Assembly (NCBI GenBank): GCA_009839505.1
Contig: VXPO01000051.1
Span: forward strand, 1-49,581
Direction: 5' to 3'
DNA: 49,581 bases
Source of the DNA: Gammaproteobacteria bacterium
Lineage (GTDB): Bacteria; Pseudomonadota; Gammaproteobacteria; Pseudomonadales; Azotimanducaceae
Shown here piece after piece: positions 1 through 8,782 of this stretch. The notes beneath the pieces were generated by a model. That model saw nothing but the letters and a program-made list of their open reading frames with translations. It was not told the origin of the DNA and ran no database searches. The position numbers and the translations under genes are program-made. Position 1 is the stretch's first letter; each line of letters begins with the position of its first letter.

Positions 1-100
1 CGACCGCCGCCATCGGGCGTGCGGGACGCTCGACGCGTGTGTCCGGAACTCGGGAGGAACACACGACGGCCTGCGACATTCCCCCAACCGGTTGTAGGAC

Positions 101-1993
101 TCAGTTCGCGTGTGTCCCCGTGTCGATCATCCGGTAGCCTTTGGGGGCGGGAGCGCCGGTGGCGATCGCGTGTTTCAGGTCGCGTACGTGGCGGCACATT
201 CCGCGGTAGGTGAAGCCCTTGCAGTCGCAGGCGATGTCGGTGCCGTCCACCTCGACTCGGTGGAAGGCCTTGGGATCCGATGTACTGGCCACCGCGTAGA
301 CAATGTGCCGCGGGCCCGCGAGCGCGTCCGCGAGGGCGCGGATGGCGCTCTCCGAAACCGGTCCGAGTTGTCGACGGGCCTCGCTGCTCATGGACGCATG
401 GTTCTCCGCCAGAAATCGTTCGGCAGCCTCGTGGAGGAAGCTCTCCACGACCGCCTCGTCCAGGGTCCCGTCCGCTTGGCGAGCGGCATCGTCGAGGAAG
501 GCCGCCATACGCCGCAGTTCGACCAGTACGTCGGCCTCCACGGCGCTGCCCAACGCCCTTCCCTCGACCACGTCGTCCACAAGCCGCGACTTGGTCTCGA
601 GCACCGTGCGCACAAACTCCTCCAACGTGTCGCGGGCCACCATGTAGGTGACGTTGACCGTGCCCGCCTGGCCGATGCGATGGGCGCGGTCCTCCGCCTG
701 CCAGTGGTTGGCCGGAACCCAGTCCAGATCGTTGAACACCACCTGACGTGCCGCGGTGAGGTTGATGCCGACCCCCGCCGCCTGAATCTGACCGATGAGC
801 ACGCGCACGGCGTCGTCGTTCTGGAAACGGTCGACGATGGCTTGGCGCTTGGCCGTCGGGACCTCCCCCGTGATGGTCACGGCAAGGTCGCCGAAGGACC
901 TCGCGAAACGCCGGGTCGCATGGGTGAAGCACGAGTAGAGGAGGACCTTCTCCCCCTGGTCCACCGCACCCTGGACGTATTCCACCGTCTGCGGCACCTT
1001 CGCCACCGCCAACGCCCGGCGGGCGGAGGAGAACATGCCAACCCCCCAACGACGGCCCGTACCACTGCGTTCGTCGGACAGGAACTGAGCCACCGCGGTG
1101 TTCAGCCGCTCGCGGATGTCCGACTCGACGTCGACCTCGATCCAGGTGCGCTGCTTCGGCGGCAGGTCGAGCACATCGTCCTTGCTCCGACGCATCATGA
1201 TCCCTTGCAACTGCACCGACAGCTCTTCGATGTTGCTTGCGCCGCCGGTCACCCAATAGCCGTAGTCGTTCCGATGGGCGTCGCAGTAGCGCTTGGCGAA
1301 GGCGAGGAAGCTCTGACCGAGGGAATGGCCCACCAGCTGCAGAAGCGGAAACAGATCCCGAGGCCGGTTGGTCAGCGGCGTTCCGGTTAGCACGTGGACA
1401 ACCGGATCACGATCGATCACCAACCTTCTGGACAAGCGGCTGCGCTGGGTGCGGTGATTCTTGAGATAGTGCCCCTCGTCGAAAACGAGCCCCGTGAACT
1501 CGTGCCCGATGAGGGCGTCGATGTCACGCTTTAGAAGGTCGTAGTTGATGACCACCCAACCCCGGAACCCCGGCCCCGGCGGAGGTTTAGAACCCACTAC
1601 ATAGGTCGGTGCCTCACCCAGCGCAAGGCGAATCTCACGGGCCCAGTTGTGCTTGACCGAGGCCGGGCAGACCACGAGCCACGGCCCGACCGGGGCCGCC
1701 TCCATCATGGCGATGATCGACTGCCGGGTCTTGCCCAGACCCATGTCGTCGGCCAGGATCGCACGCCGACGACCCAGCAGGAAGCCGACGCCTTCGACCT
1801 GGTGGGGATACAGCCCCTGTGCGATTTCCCGGGCACGGGAAACGTCGCCGGCTGCGTTGGCCGGCCCTCTCGGGGCCCTGCGTCCGACGGCGCCCGTGCC
1901 TGCGCTTATGTCGCTCCCCGGTGGTTCAGGGAACGCGCCCGGGCGAACCCGCCCGGACGAAGAACGTGCCCGCATGGGCGTGTCGCCGCCCAC
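101..1993 (-). CDS. SNF2-family DEAD/H helicase with C-terminal SWIM zinc finger
   Basis: An ATP-driven DNA translocase of the SNF2/SMARCAL1-like group. Visible motifs in order: Q-motif region (LYPHQVEGVGFLL), Walker A (DDMGLGKT), a DEGH box in place of DEAH, TGTPLTNRP (motif III region), and C-terminal RecA-lobe motif QAEDRAHRIGQ (motif VI). The last 40 residues carry CDCKGFTYRGMCRHV, a CxCxnCxH SWIM zinc finger usually placed in DNA or protein contacts. At about 630 residues it is short for SNF2 proteins but complete. The first methionine is a GTG at 1993; an ATG at 1975 is an equally good start and the Arg/Gly/Pro-rich N-terminus is not conserved-looking. It follows the TonB receptor by 18 bp on the same strand, which suggests co-transcription. 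The cellular role (repair, replication restart or defence) cannot be read from the sequence. Confidence 0.88.
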   Translation of the reverse strand: MGGDTPMRARSSSGRVRPGAFPEPPGSDISAGTGAVGRRAPRGPANAAGDVSRAREIAQGLYPHQVEGVGFLLGRRRAILADDMGLGKTRQSIIAMMEAAPVGPWLVVCPASVKHNWAREIRLALGEAPTYVVGSKPPPGPGFRGWVVINYDLLKRDIDALIGHEFTGLVFDEGHYLKNHRTQRSRLSRRLVIDRDPVVHVLTGTPLTNRPRDLFPLLQLVGHSLGQSFLAFAKRYCDAHRNDYGYWVTGGASNIEELSVQLQGIMMRRSKDDVLDLPPKQRTWIEVDVESDIRERLNTAVAQFLSDERSGTGRRWGVGMFSSARRALAVAKVPQTVEYVQGAVDQGEKVLLYSCFTHATRRFARSFGDLAVTITGEVPTAKRQAIVDRFQNDDAVRVLIGQIQAAGVGINLTAARQVVFNDLDWVPANHWQAEDRAHRIGQAGTVNVTYMVARDTLEEFVRTVLETKSRLVDDVVEGRALGSAVEADVLVELRRMAAFLDDAARQADGTLDEAVVESFLHEAAERFLAENHASMSSEARRQLGPVSESAIRALADALAGPRHIVYAVASTSDPKAFHRVEVDGTDIACDCKGFTYRGMCRHVRDLKHAIATGAPAPKGYRMIDTGTHAN

Positions 1994-2011
1994 CCGGCAC
2001 CGATCGGCGCG

Positions 2012-5000
2012 TCACTCGCCGAAGGTGTAGCGCACCGACACGCCGAAGATCCTCGGTTCCGTCACGAAGTAGTTGCGGAAGAAACCGGATGTGTCGGAGG
2101 TCAAGTATTTGCCGGTGACGTTCTCGGAGTCGGCAACGTTGCGCACCCACCCCCTGGCGAGCCAGCCATCTCGTTCATAGATGAGCGAGAGGTTGTGCTG
2201 CATCCAACTGTCGATCTCGTCGCCTCGTGCATTGAACTCACGGGCGTACGAATCGGTCTGCCAATAGCCGTCCCAGCGCGCCGTGAGGTCGCCCTGGCCC
2301 ACGGGCCACGTGTACGCCAAGCCGAGCCTAAGTGTGTGGTCCGGGGCGTTCGGCAACGTGTTGCCGTCAAGATCCACCGGAACGCCGTCCAGGGTTTCCA
2401 CACCCGCCGCATCCAGGAAGTTCCGCGAGAAATACGCGGGGATGGACAAGCCTGCGCTGTTGGGCGGATGGGATACCGACTCCACGGTCGCTCCGTTGCG
2501 AATGTCCAGCGCCGCCCCCGAGCCGAGTGCCGCGGCGAGAAGCTCCGCGGTGATCTGCGACTCGTTGGCCACGTAGTTCGTTGCCGTGGACGAGCCCGGA
2601 TCGATGTTGTTCAGCAGGACATAGGCCGGGTTGCCCCCCGTACGATTGATCGGATCGATGGACGCGGAGTCCTGGACTGCGGAGTCGAGCCAGCCGTAGG
2701 CGAAGTCGATGAACGCGTTCGGGAACGCTTCGGGACGCCAGATGCCCTCGATCTCCACGCCCATGATCCTCGCATCGATGTTCTCGTTGATCGACGTGTT
2801 GTTGCGAATGCGTGTGATCTGCAGGCCCGCGTAGTCGTAGTAGAACGCGGCGGCATTCACCACGAGGCGTCCTTCCATGAGCGTCCGCTTGGCGCCGACT
2901 TCGAGGGCGTTCACCTGCTCCGGGGCGAAGGTGAAGGGCGTGGTGCCATGGAACTGCGGCGGAATCGCGGGGTTGAAACCGCCCGGCTTGTAGCCACGGC
3001 TGTAGAACCCGTAGAGCAGCGTGCCGTCGTCAAGCCGGTAGTCGATGCCGAGACGTCCGCTGAGTTCCTTCCAGGTGGAGGCCGTGGGACTGCCCGTGAT
3101 GAAGCGGGTCTCGCCGAACGCCGGCGCCGGACCGATTGCGTTGGCGATGGCGGCGAGGGCCGACGTGCCCGCCAGCCGTCCAGGGTCCGTGCCGATGGCA
3201 ACCGGATTACCCGACAACAACGCGAGTACGGTCTGTTGGAAGACCGGCGGCAATGGCAATCCCTGCACGACTGCCGGGATGAACGCGGGAGGCAAGGTTC
3301 CCGCCTGGACCTGGGCGCCGATCGCCTGCGCGGCGCCCGCCGCGACGAACAGTCCGATCGCCGCGGGCGCGTTGGTCGCGTACGTGGCCTCGGCATTGTG
3401 AAACGCTAGCAGCCGCTGGCTGGCCGCGCTGATCTCCGTGGCAGTGCCGCCCGCGATCGCAGACATCTCCCCCAGCAGGCCGGATCTCATCCACACCGTT
3501 TGCCCCAAGAGACCCCCGAGCGCGGCATTGACGTCAGCGGAGTTGAACAGCACGCTGGAGTCGCTGGTGCTCTTGTCGTCCTCGTTGTAGCGCAGACCCG
3601 CGGTCAGCTTCATCCGGTCGGACAGGTCGTAGTACACCTCGCCGAAAGCCGCGAAGCCATCGGAGTTGGTGCCTTCCACCGGGTCGTTGGAATTCATGAA
3701 GAAGCTAGGATAGAGCGGCGGTGCCTGCAACGTGGCCGACCCGTAGCTACCGACCAGATCCAGGGTGTTGGCGAGCACGTAGTAACTGCCGTAGCCGAAG
3801 TTCTCCAGCGCCGTTATCCCCGCGAGGAAGCCGTAGGGCGCCTCGTAGTTGGAGTGGATCTTCGCCTCGACGGTCCAGTACTCGTTGATTCCGTCGATCT
3901 GGTCGAAGGCGAACGCGCGGTTCTGCGCCGCCGGGAGACGGCATCCCCCCCGCAGTCCGGCCGTGCCGTCCAGGACATTGCAGGAATCCGACGTCCACTC
4001 CACCCCGGCGCCGCCCGCAGGCTCCGATGTGGGCCACGCACCCGACGGGTTCTCCGCCGAGGGACCGAGGCTCGCGCCGACATCCATGAGGTAGTCCTGC
4101 TGTGCCAGGAAGGTGATGTCGCGGCGCGCACCGATGATGCTTGCGCTGTAGCAACTGAAATCGAAGTCGAAGCCGAACGCGAACAGTTCCTCACGGTACT
4201 GGTAGATCGGCTCGAAGTCGGTGTGCATTTCCCGGAACCCGTTGATGTTCGGGCGCGGGAAGTCGTAGGAACCCTGGCGTGCCCCGAAAGGTAATGCGCC
4301 GGCGGCGCCGGCGAAGATCCCCGCGGTGGTGGCACCGAGATGGGAGGTCTCGAAGCCGAACTCGTCCGGTAGGCAACCGGTGGTCGGAATCGGGTTTGTG
4401 ACACAGACTTGGTTGGTAATCCGGGCCCGGTTGTCGTCCTCTTCGAAACGGCTGTAGAGACCCCAGATCCGGGCCTGATCGCTGATCTCCCAAAGGACGG
4501 TGCCGCGATACGCCAGTATGTCGCGTCCGTCGAGGGACGGGCCAATTCCCGACAGCCTCTCGCCGTTGGAACCAGTCTGGCCGTAGGCGAGATTCTTCGT
4601 ATAGCCGTCCCGTTCCAACTGGAATGCGGCCACCCGTACGGCCACCGAGTCTGCCAGCGGCAGGTTGACCGCGAACTTCGACCGGGAGTGCTCGTAGTTG
4701 CCGTACTCGAAGTCGACGTATCCATTGACCCCGTCCAGCTCCGGCTTGCGGGTAATGAAGTTGATGGCGCCCCCCGTCGCGTTGCGCCCGAACAGCGTTC
4801 CCTGCGGGCCGCGCAGCACCTCGACACGTTCCATGTCGAAGAACTCGAGAATGTTTAGGTTGGTGGACACAGCGATCTCGTTCAGATGCTGCGACACGCC
4901 GGGTTCGCCCGTGCGTGCGATTACGAGGTTGCCGATCCCGCGGATGCTGAACGTGGAGCCGCCGAAGTTGGTGGAACTGAAGGACACGTTGGAGGCGTTC

Positions 5001-5257
5001 ATCTGCAGGTCCGAAGGCGTGATGACCTGTCGCTCCTCGATGTCGTCCCCGGTGAGCGCGGTCACCGCGATCGGCACATCCTGGATGCTCTCCGCGACCC
5101 GCTGGGCGGTGACGGTGACCTCCTCGATGTATTGCGAATCCTCTTCTTCCTCGGCGGCGAGCACCGCGCAAGGCGCCAAGAGCAGGCCAAGCGCTGGCGC
5201 GCCCAACTTCAGCGTCTGAAATGTCGTTCTACGGGACTTGAAACCGACGGAGACCAT
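2012..5257 (-). CDS. TonB-dependent outer-membrane receptor without STN domain
   Basis: A 1081-residue outer-membrane active transporter. It has a signal peptide (hydrophobic LGAPALGLLLAPCAVLAAE), a TonB-box-like segment EEVTVTAQR, and a plug domain with the typical VEVLRGPQGTLFGRNATGG stretch. A long beta barrel ends in VRYTFGE. The ATG at 5257 is preceded by a G-run (GGGGGG) that acts as Shine-Dalgarno. The same frame stays open up to 6412 without a stop, but that part is antisense overlap with the kinase and dehydrogenase and is not receptor. An Ala/Pro-rich insert of roughly 100 residues (about 3090-3520) interrupts the barrel before the conserved WKELSGRLGIDY region, which explains the unusual length. 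There is no N-terminal STN signalling domain. Substrate unknown; this subgroup is common in Sphingomonas/Caulobacter-like and marine gammaproteobacterial genomes. Confidence 0.93.
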   Translation of the reverse strand: MVSVGFKSRRTTFQTLKLGAPALGLLLAPCAVLAAEEEEDSQYIEEVTVTAQRVAESIQDVPIAVTALTGDDIEERQVITPSDLQMNASNVSFSSTNFGGSTFSIRGIGNLVIARTGEPGVSQHLNEIAVSTNLNILEFFDMERVEVLRGPQGTLFGRNATGGAINFITRKPELDGVNGYVDFEYGNYEHSRSKFAVNLPLADSVAVRVAAFQLERDGYTKNLAYGQTGSNGERLSGIGPSLDGRDILAYRGTVLWEISDQARIWGLYSRFEEDDNRARITNQVCVTNPIPTTGCLPDEFGFETSHLGATTAGIFAGAAGALPFGARQGSYDFPRPNINGFREMHTDFEPIYQYREELFAFGFDFDFSCYSASIIGARRDITFLAQQDYLMDVGASLGPSAENPSGAWPTSEPAGGAGVEWTSDSCNVLDGTAGLRGGCRLPAAQNRAFAFDQIDGINEYWTVEAKIHSNYEAPYGFLAGITALENFGYGSYYVLANTLDLVGSYGSATLQAPPLYPSFFMNSNDPVEGTNSDGFAAFGEVYYDLSDRMKLTAGLRYNEDDKSTSDSSVLFNSADVNAALGGLLGQTVWMRSGLLGEMSAIAGGTATEISAASQRLLAFHNAEATYATNAPAAIGLFVAAGAAQAIGAQVQAGTLPPAFIPAVVQGLPLPPVFQQTVLALLSGNPVAIGTDPGRLAGTSALAAIANAIGPAPAFGETRFITGSPTASTWKELSGRLGIDYRLDDGTLLYGFYSRGYKPGGFNPAIPPQFHGTTPFTFAPEQVNALEVGAKRTLMEGRLVVNAAAFYYDYAGLQITRIRNNTSINENIDARIMGVEIEGIWRPEAFPNAFIDFAYGWLDSAVQDSASIDPINRTGGNPAYVLLNNIDPGSSTATNYVANESQITAELLAAALGSGAALDIRNGATVESVSHPPNSAGLSIPAYFSRNFLDAAGVETLDGVPVDLDGNTLPNAPDHTLRLGLAYTWPVGQGDLTARWDGYWQTDSYAREFNARGDEIDSWMQHNLSLIYERDGWLARGWVRNVADSENVTGKYLTSDTSGFFRNYFVTEPRIFGVSVRYTFGE

Positions 5258-5379
5258 GGTAACCCCCCAATTTGCGGTCAGCCGAACTATACCCCTTGTG
5301 ACCGGGCGATTCGATGCCTCGGGCAGACGCCTGTCCCGATGCGAAGAGATACCGAAACGGCCGTTGTGTCGTAACCCGG

Positions 5380-6321
5380 CTACCAGTCCTCCTGGAGCTC
5401 CCGGATCAGTTCTCCGGTCGTCTGCACACGCTCGTCGGCACCGCGGCGAAGGCAGAGCATGCAGAGTTCGTCCAGGCGTTCGGGCACCACGCCCTTCGAC
5501 ACCGCCGACGGCGGCGGTATGTCCGCATGGAGCGTGTGGTCGAGGATGTCGTCGATGCTCTCGCCGATCACCGGCGGCTGCCCCGCCAGCGCTTCGTAGA
5601 GAACCGCGCCGAGACTGTATATGTCGGTACGGTAGTCGATGTCGTCGTCCATCCGGATCTGCTCCGGCGACATGTACGACACCGTCCCCTGAAGCCGGCC
5701 GTGAAGCGTCAGAGAGAGGTCGTCGACCACCGCCTCGGTTGCCGGCTCTGTCCCCGAACCGCCGTCGGGATCCCAGACCTTGGCAAGGCCCCAGTCGAGC
5801 AGGAGCACCTCGCCGAACGGACCGACGAGAACGTTCTCCGGCTTCACATCGCGGTGCGCAACACCGTGGCCGTGGGCGTATTCCAAGGCGTGGGCCACCT
5901 GGATGATGACCTCGACCAGCCGTGTCAGGTCGTACCTTTCGCGGTAGTCGTAGATCTCCCGCAGCGTATAGCCGTGGATCATCTTCATGGTGAAGTAGTA
6001 GTGGCCCTGGAGGTCGCGGCCGAGTTCGTAGGTAGGCACGGTGTTCGGATGCTGCAGCATCGCGGACACCCGCGCCTCGCGCAGGAACCGGCGCTGCTCG
6101 TCCGGATCGTCGGCGAACTCCGCCTTCAGGCTCTTGTAGCAGACCACCCGCATCAAGTGCAGGTCCTTGCAGGACTGGATGATCGACCGGCCACCCCGGG
6201 CGATGAGCTTGAAGTAGGCGTAACGCGTCGCCGGATTGACCTTGCGCGGCAAGGGCTTGTCGGTGTCGGCGATGTAGACGACGGGGTAGTCGTCCTCCGG
6301 CGTGGCGGCGAATCGGGTCAT
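5380..6321 (-). CDS. Hanks-type Ser/Thr protein kinase, soluble
   Basis: A 313-residue eukaryotic-like protein kinase that is almost only a kinase domain. Seen: glycine-rich loop region (LIARGGRSII), catalytic Lys63 (CYKSLK), alpha-C Glu82, catalytic loop HRDVKPEN (Asp158, Asn163), DWG at 176-178 in place of DFG, and SPEQ in place of APE. These DWG and SPEQ forms are known in bacterial kinases and are compatible with activity. There is no transmembrane segment, PASTA or other sensor domain, so it probably acts in the cytoplasm. The ATG at 6321 (MTRFAATPEDDY) is chosen because residues further upstream are Arg-rich and overlap the dehydrogenase. It sits between the dehydrogenase (38 bp upstream) and the TonB receptor (122 bp downstream), which suggests one transcript. 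Target unknown. Confidence 0.9.
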   Translation of the reverse strand: MTRFAATPEDDYPVVYIADTDKPLPRKVNPATRYAYFKLIARGGRSIIQSCKDLHLMRVVCYKSLKAEFADDPDEQRRFLREARVSAMLQHPNTVPTYELGRDLQGHYYFTMKMIHGYTLREIYDYRERYDLTRLVEVIIQVAHALEYAHGHGVAHRDVKPENVLVGPFGEVLLLDWGLAKVWDPDGGSGTEPATEAVVDDLSLTLHGRLQGTVSYMSPEQIRMDDDIDYRTDIYSLGAVLYEALAGQPPVIGESIDDILDHTLHADIPPPSAVSKGVVPERLDELCMLCLRRGADERVQTTGELIRELQEDW

Positions 6322-6359
6322 GCCCTTGGACTCTCTGCCATGGAATACAGGCTCGACTG

Positions 6360-7280
6360 CTACTCGGCGTCGTCGGCAACGGGCGACCGCGAAGCGGTCG
6401 CGTGGTCCACACGGCGCAGCCGTTCGATCAGACTCGAGGTGTCCCACCGACCGCCGCCCATGGCCTGGATGTCGGCATAGAACTGGTCGACCAGCGCCGC
6501 CAGCGGCATCCGCGCACCGAGTTTGCGCGCCTCCGCCAAGGTCATGTCGAGATCCTTGCGCATCCAGTTCACGGCGAAACCGAACTCGAACTCGCGCCGG
6601 GCCATGGTCGAGGCGCGATTGTCCATCTGCCAGGACTGGGCCGCACCCTTGGAGATCACTTCCACCACGGCATCCACGTCAAGCCCCGCCTTCTCCGCGA
6701 AGTGCATGGCCTCGCCGAGCCCCTGCAGGACGCCGGCAATGCACACCTGGTTGACCATCTTCGTCAGTTGGCCGGCGCCGGCCTCGCCCATCCGCTTCAC
6801 CGACTTCGCGTAGCAGTCGATCACCGGCGCGACCCGGTCGAACACCGGCGCGCGCCCGCCGCACATGACGGTGAGCTGCCCGCTCTCCGCCCCGCCCTGA
6901 CCGCCGCTCACGGGGGCATCGACGAAGCCGACGTTGCGCGCGTCACCGGCAGCTTCCAGCTCACGGGCGAGATTGGCGGACGCGGTCGTATGGTCGACCA
7001 CGACCGCCCCTTCGGCGGTCCCGGCCAACACGCCGTCATCCCCCAAAGCGACGCTGCGTACATCATCGTCGTTGCCGACACACATGAACACGATCGCGGC
7101 GCCTTCGGCCGCCTCCCGCGGGGTCGCGGCATCCGATCCTTGATGTTCACCCAGCCATTGGGCCGCGCGGCTGCGGGTCCGGTTGTAGACGCGGACACGG
7201 TGGCCGGCAGCAGCCAGATGGCCGGCCATCGGATAGCCCATGACGCCCAAGCCCACGAACGCGACGTCCTTCTCGCCCAC
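6360..7280 (-). CDS. 3-hydroxyisobutyrate dehydrogenase family NAD(P)-dependent oxidoreductase
   Basis: A 306-residue beta-hydroxyacid dehydrogenase of the 3-hydroxyisobutyrate / tartronate-semialdehyde reductase / GLYR1 family. The N-terminus has the Rossmann fingerprint FVGLGVMGYPMAGHL. The substrate-binding signature FVDAPVSGGQGGAESG and the catalytic Lys in GAGQLTKMVNQ follow, then the all-alpha C-terminal domain. The length matches the family. It reduces or oxidises small 3-hydroxy acids with NAD(H) or NADP(H); the exact substrate is not evident and no valine-degradation or glyoxylate genes are adjacent. It is first of the minus-strand run dehydrogenase-kinase-receptor-helicase and diverges from selA across a 137-bp region that should hold both promoters. 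Confidence 0.93.
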   Translation of the reverse strand: MGEKDVAFVGLGVMGYPMAGHLAAAGHRVRVYNRTRSRAAQWLGEHQGSDAATPREAAEGAAIVFMCVGNDDDVRSVALGDDGVLAGTAEGAVVVDHTTASANLARELEAAGDARNVGFVDAPVSGGQGGAESGQLTVMCGGRAPVFDRVAPVIDCYAKSVKRMGEAGAGQLTKMVNQVCIAGVLQGLGEAMHFAEKAGLDVDAVVEVISKGAAQSWQMDNRASTMARREFEFGFAVNWMRKDLDMTLAEARKLGARMPLAALVDQFYADIQAMGGGRWDTSSLIERLRRVDHATASRSPVADDAE

Positions 7281-7373
7281 GATCCGTCCTCTTACAGCAG
7301 GTAGACGGCGACCTTATCACGCCCGTATGAAGCACCCCGGTGAAGCGGCCACTGCGTTCTTTCTCCGGACGCG

Positions 7374-7388
7374 CGCGACGCGGTCGCG
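7374..7388 (+). promoter_or_regulatory. Hairpin in selA leader
   Basis: Perfect inverted repeat CGCGAC-GCG-GTCGCG about 30 bases before the selA ATG. In E. coli a SECIS-like structure in the selAB leader binds SelB and lowers selAB expression, so this could be an analogous element. The GC-rich setting makes chance hairpins common, so the assignment is weak. Confidence 0.3.
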
Positions 7389-7417
7389 TCTGAAGCGCGG
7401 GTGGTAAGCTCGCCGCC

Positions 7418-8782
7418 ATGTCGCGCCGCCAACTACCGAGCGTCGATCGCGTGCTGAACGAAACCGCGACGGCAGCGGCAGTCTCACGTTGGGGCTTCCG
7501 CACGGTCAAGATCGCCGTTCGCGCCCTGCAGACTACCCTGCGCGCCGCCGAAGAGATACCGGACTGGGGGCACTCGCCCTCGGGCTACGCCAAGGCGATC
7601 GACGAGTGGCTCGAGAAGCAGCTTGGCCGCGGCTACGAGCCGGTGTTCAATCTCACTGGAACCCTCGTACACACAAATCTCGGCCGCAGCCCGATCGCTC
7701 CGGATCTCGCCGAGGCAGCGTTGACCGCCGCGACCCGACCGGTGGCCTTGGAATACGACCTGGGCGCGGGCAAACGGGGCGACCGGGAAGCGATCGTCGC
7801 CCATCGCCTGTGTCTGCTCACGGGTGCCGAGGCGGCCACCGCAGTGAACAACAACGCGGCCGCGGTCCTGCTGGTACTCAACACCCTCGCCCTAGGCCGC
7901 GACGTGCCGGTTTCCCGCGGCGAGTTGATCGAGATCGGCGGCAGTTTCCGCCTTCCCGATGTCATGGAGCGTGCCGGCTGCCGGCTGAAGGAGATCGGCA
8001 CGACGAACCGCACCCACGCGCGCGACTACGAAAACGCCATCGACGACCGCACGGCTCTCCTGCTCAAGGTGCATCCGAGCAACTACCGGGTCGAGGGGTT
8101 CTCGACAGCAGTCGAAGTCGCCGACGCCGCCGCCATCGCCCACCGCCGCGATCTTCCCCTCTGCGTCGATGCGGGCAGCGGCGCGCTGGTGGATCTCGGC
8201 AAGTACGGCCTGCCGCGCGAGCCCCTGCCCGGGGAGTTGCTCGACGCGGGCGCCGACCTCGTCACCTTCTCCGGAGACAAGCTGCTCGGCGGCACCCAGG
8301 CGGGTCTCATCGTCGGCCGCCGTTCCCTGATCGAGCGAATCAACGCCAACCCCCTAAAGCGCGCGTTGCGCCTCGACAAGATCGCGTTGACGCTCCTGGA
8401 CGCGACACTCAAGGCCTACGAGGACGAGACCCACGTCGCCGAGATAGTTCCCGTGCTTGGCATGCTTGCCCTGCCAATCGACGAACTGGAGCGTCGGGCC
8501 GAGATCGTTGCCGGGGCTCTCGGCGACGTTGCCAACGCCAAAGTCGCCGTGGAGCCCTCCCTCGCCGAGACCGGCAGTGGCGCCCTTCCGGGCCAGCACC
8601 TCGAGAGCCGCGCCGTCACCGTGGCCTTCGCCAAGGGATCGGAGCTGAGAGCCTTCGAAGCGGCCTTGCGGCGGCTGCGCCCCGCCGTCGTCGGTCGTAT
8701 CGCGGATAACCGGCTGTGGCTCGATATGCGCGGCACTGACCCACTGGACGAACTGGTCGAAGTCCTGGGAACACTGCATTGA
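7418..8782 (+). CDS. selA: L-seryl-tRNA(Sec) selenium transferase
   Basis: A PLP enzyme of 454 residues that converts Ser-tRNA(Sec) to Sec-tRNA(Sec) using selenophosphate. The match to SelA is clear along the whole length: N-terminal [67 protein letters not shown], and the PLP lysine at about residue 288 in [14 protein letters not shown]. The ATG at 7418 gives the usual N-terminus. The stop overlaps the TTG start of selB by four bases (TTGA), so the two are translationally coupled. selC lies just behind selB, making a complete selA-selB-selC cluster; selD (selenophosphate synthetase) is not in the window. Confidence 0.97.
   Translation: MSRRQLPSVDRVLNETATAAAVSRWGFRTVKIAVRALQTTLRAAEEIPDWGHSPSGYAKAIDEWLEKQLGRGYEPVFNLTGTLVHTNLGRSPIAPDLAEAALTAATRPVALEYDLGAGKRGDREAIVAHRLCLLTGAEAATAVNNNAAAVLLVLNTLALGRDVPVSRGELIEIGGSFRLPDVMERAGCRLKEIGTTNRTHARDYENAIDDRTALLLKVHPSNYRVEGFSTAVEVADAAAIAHRRDLPLCVDAGSGALVDLGKYGLPREPLPGELLDAGADLVTFSGDKLLGGTQAGLIVGRRSLIERINANPLKRALRLDKIALTLLDATLKAYEDETHVAEIVPVLGMLALPIDELERRAEIVAGALGDVANAKVAVEPSLAETGSGALPGQHLESRAVTVAFAKGSELRAFEAALRRLRPAVVGRIADNRLWLDMRGTDPLDELVEVLGTLH

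Noticed and set aside
5258-6412. N-terminal extension of the TonB receptor frame to 1466 residues
   Set aside because: The extra 385 residues are antisense to the kinase and dehydrogenase, have no domain, and a proper signal peptide with Shine-Dalgarno starts at 5257.
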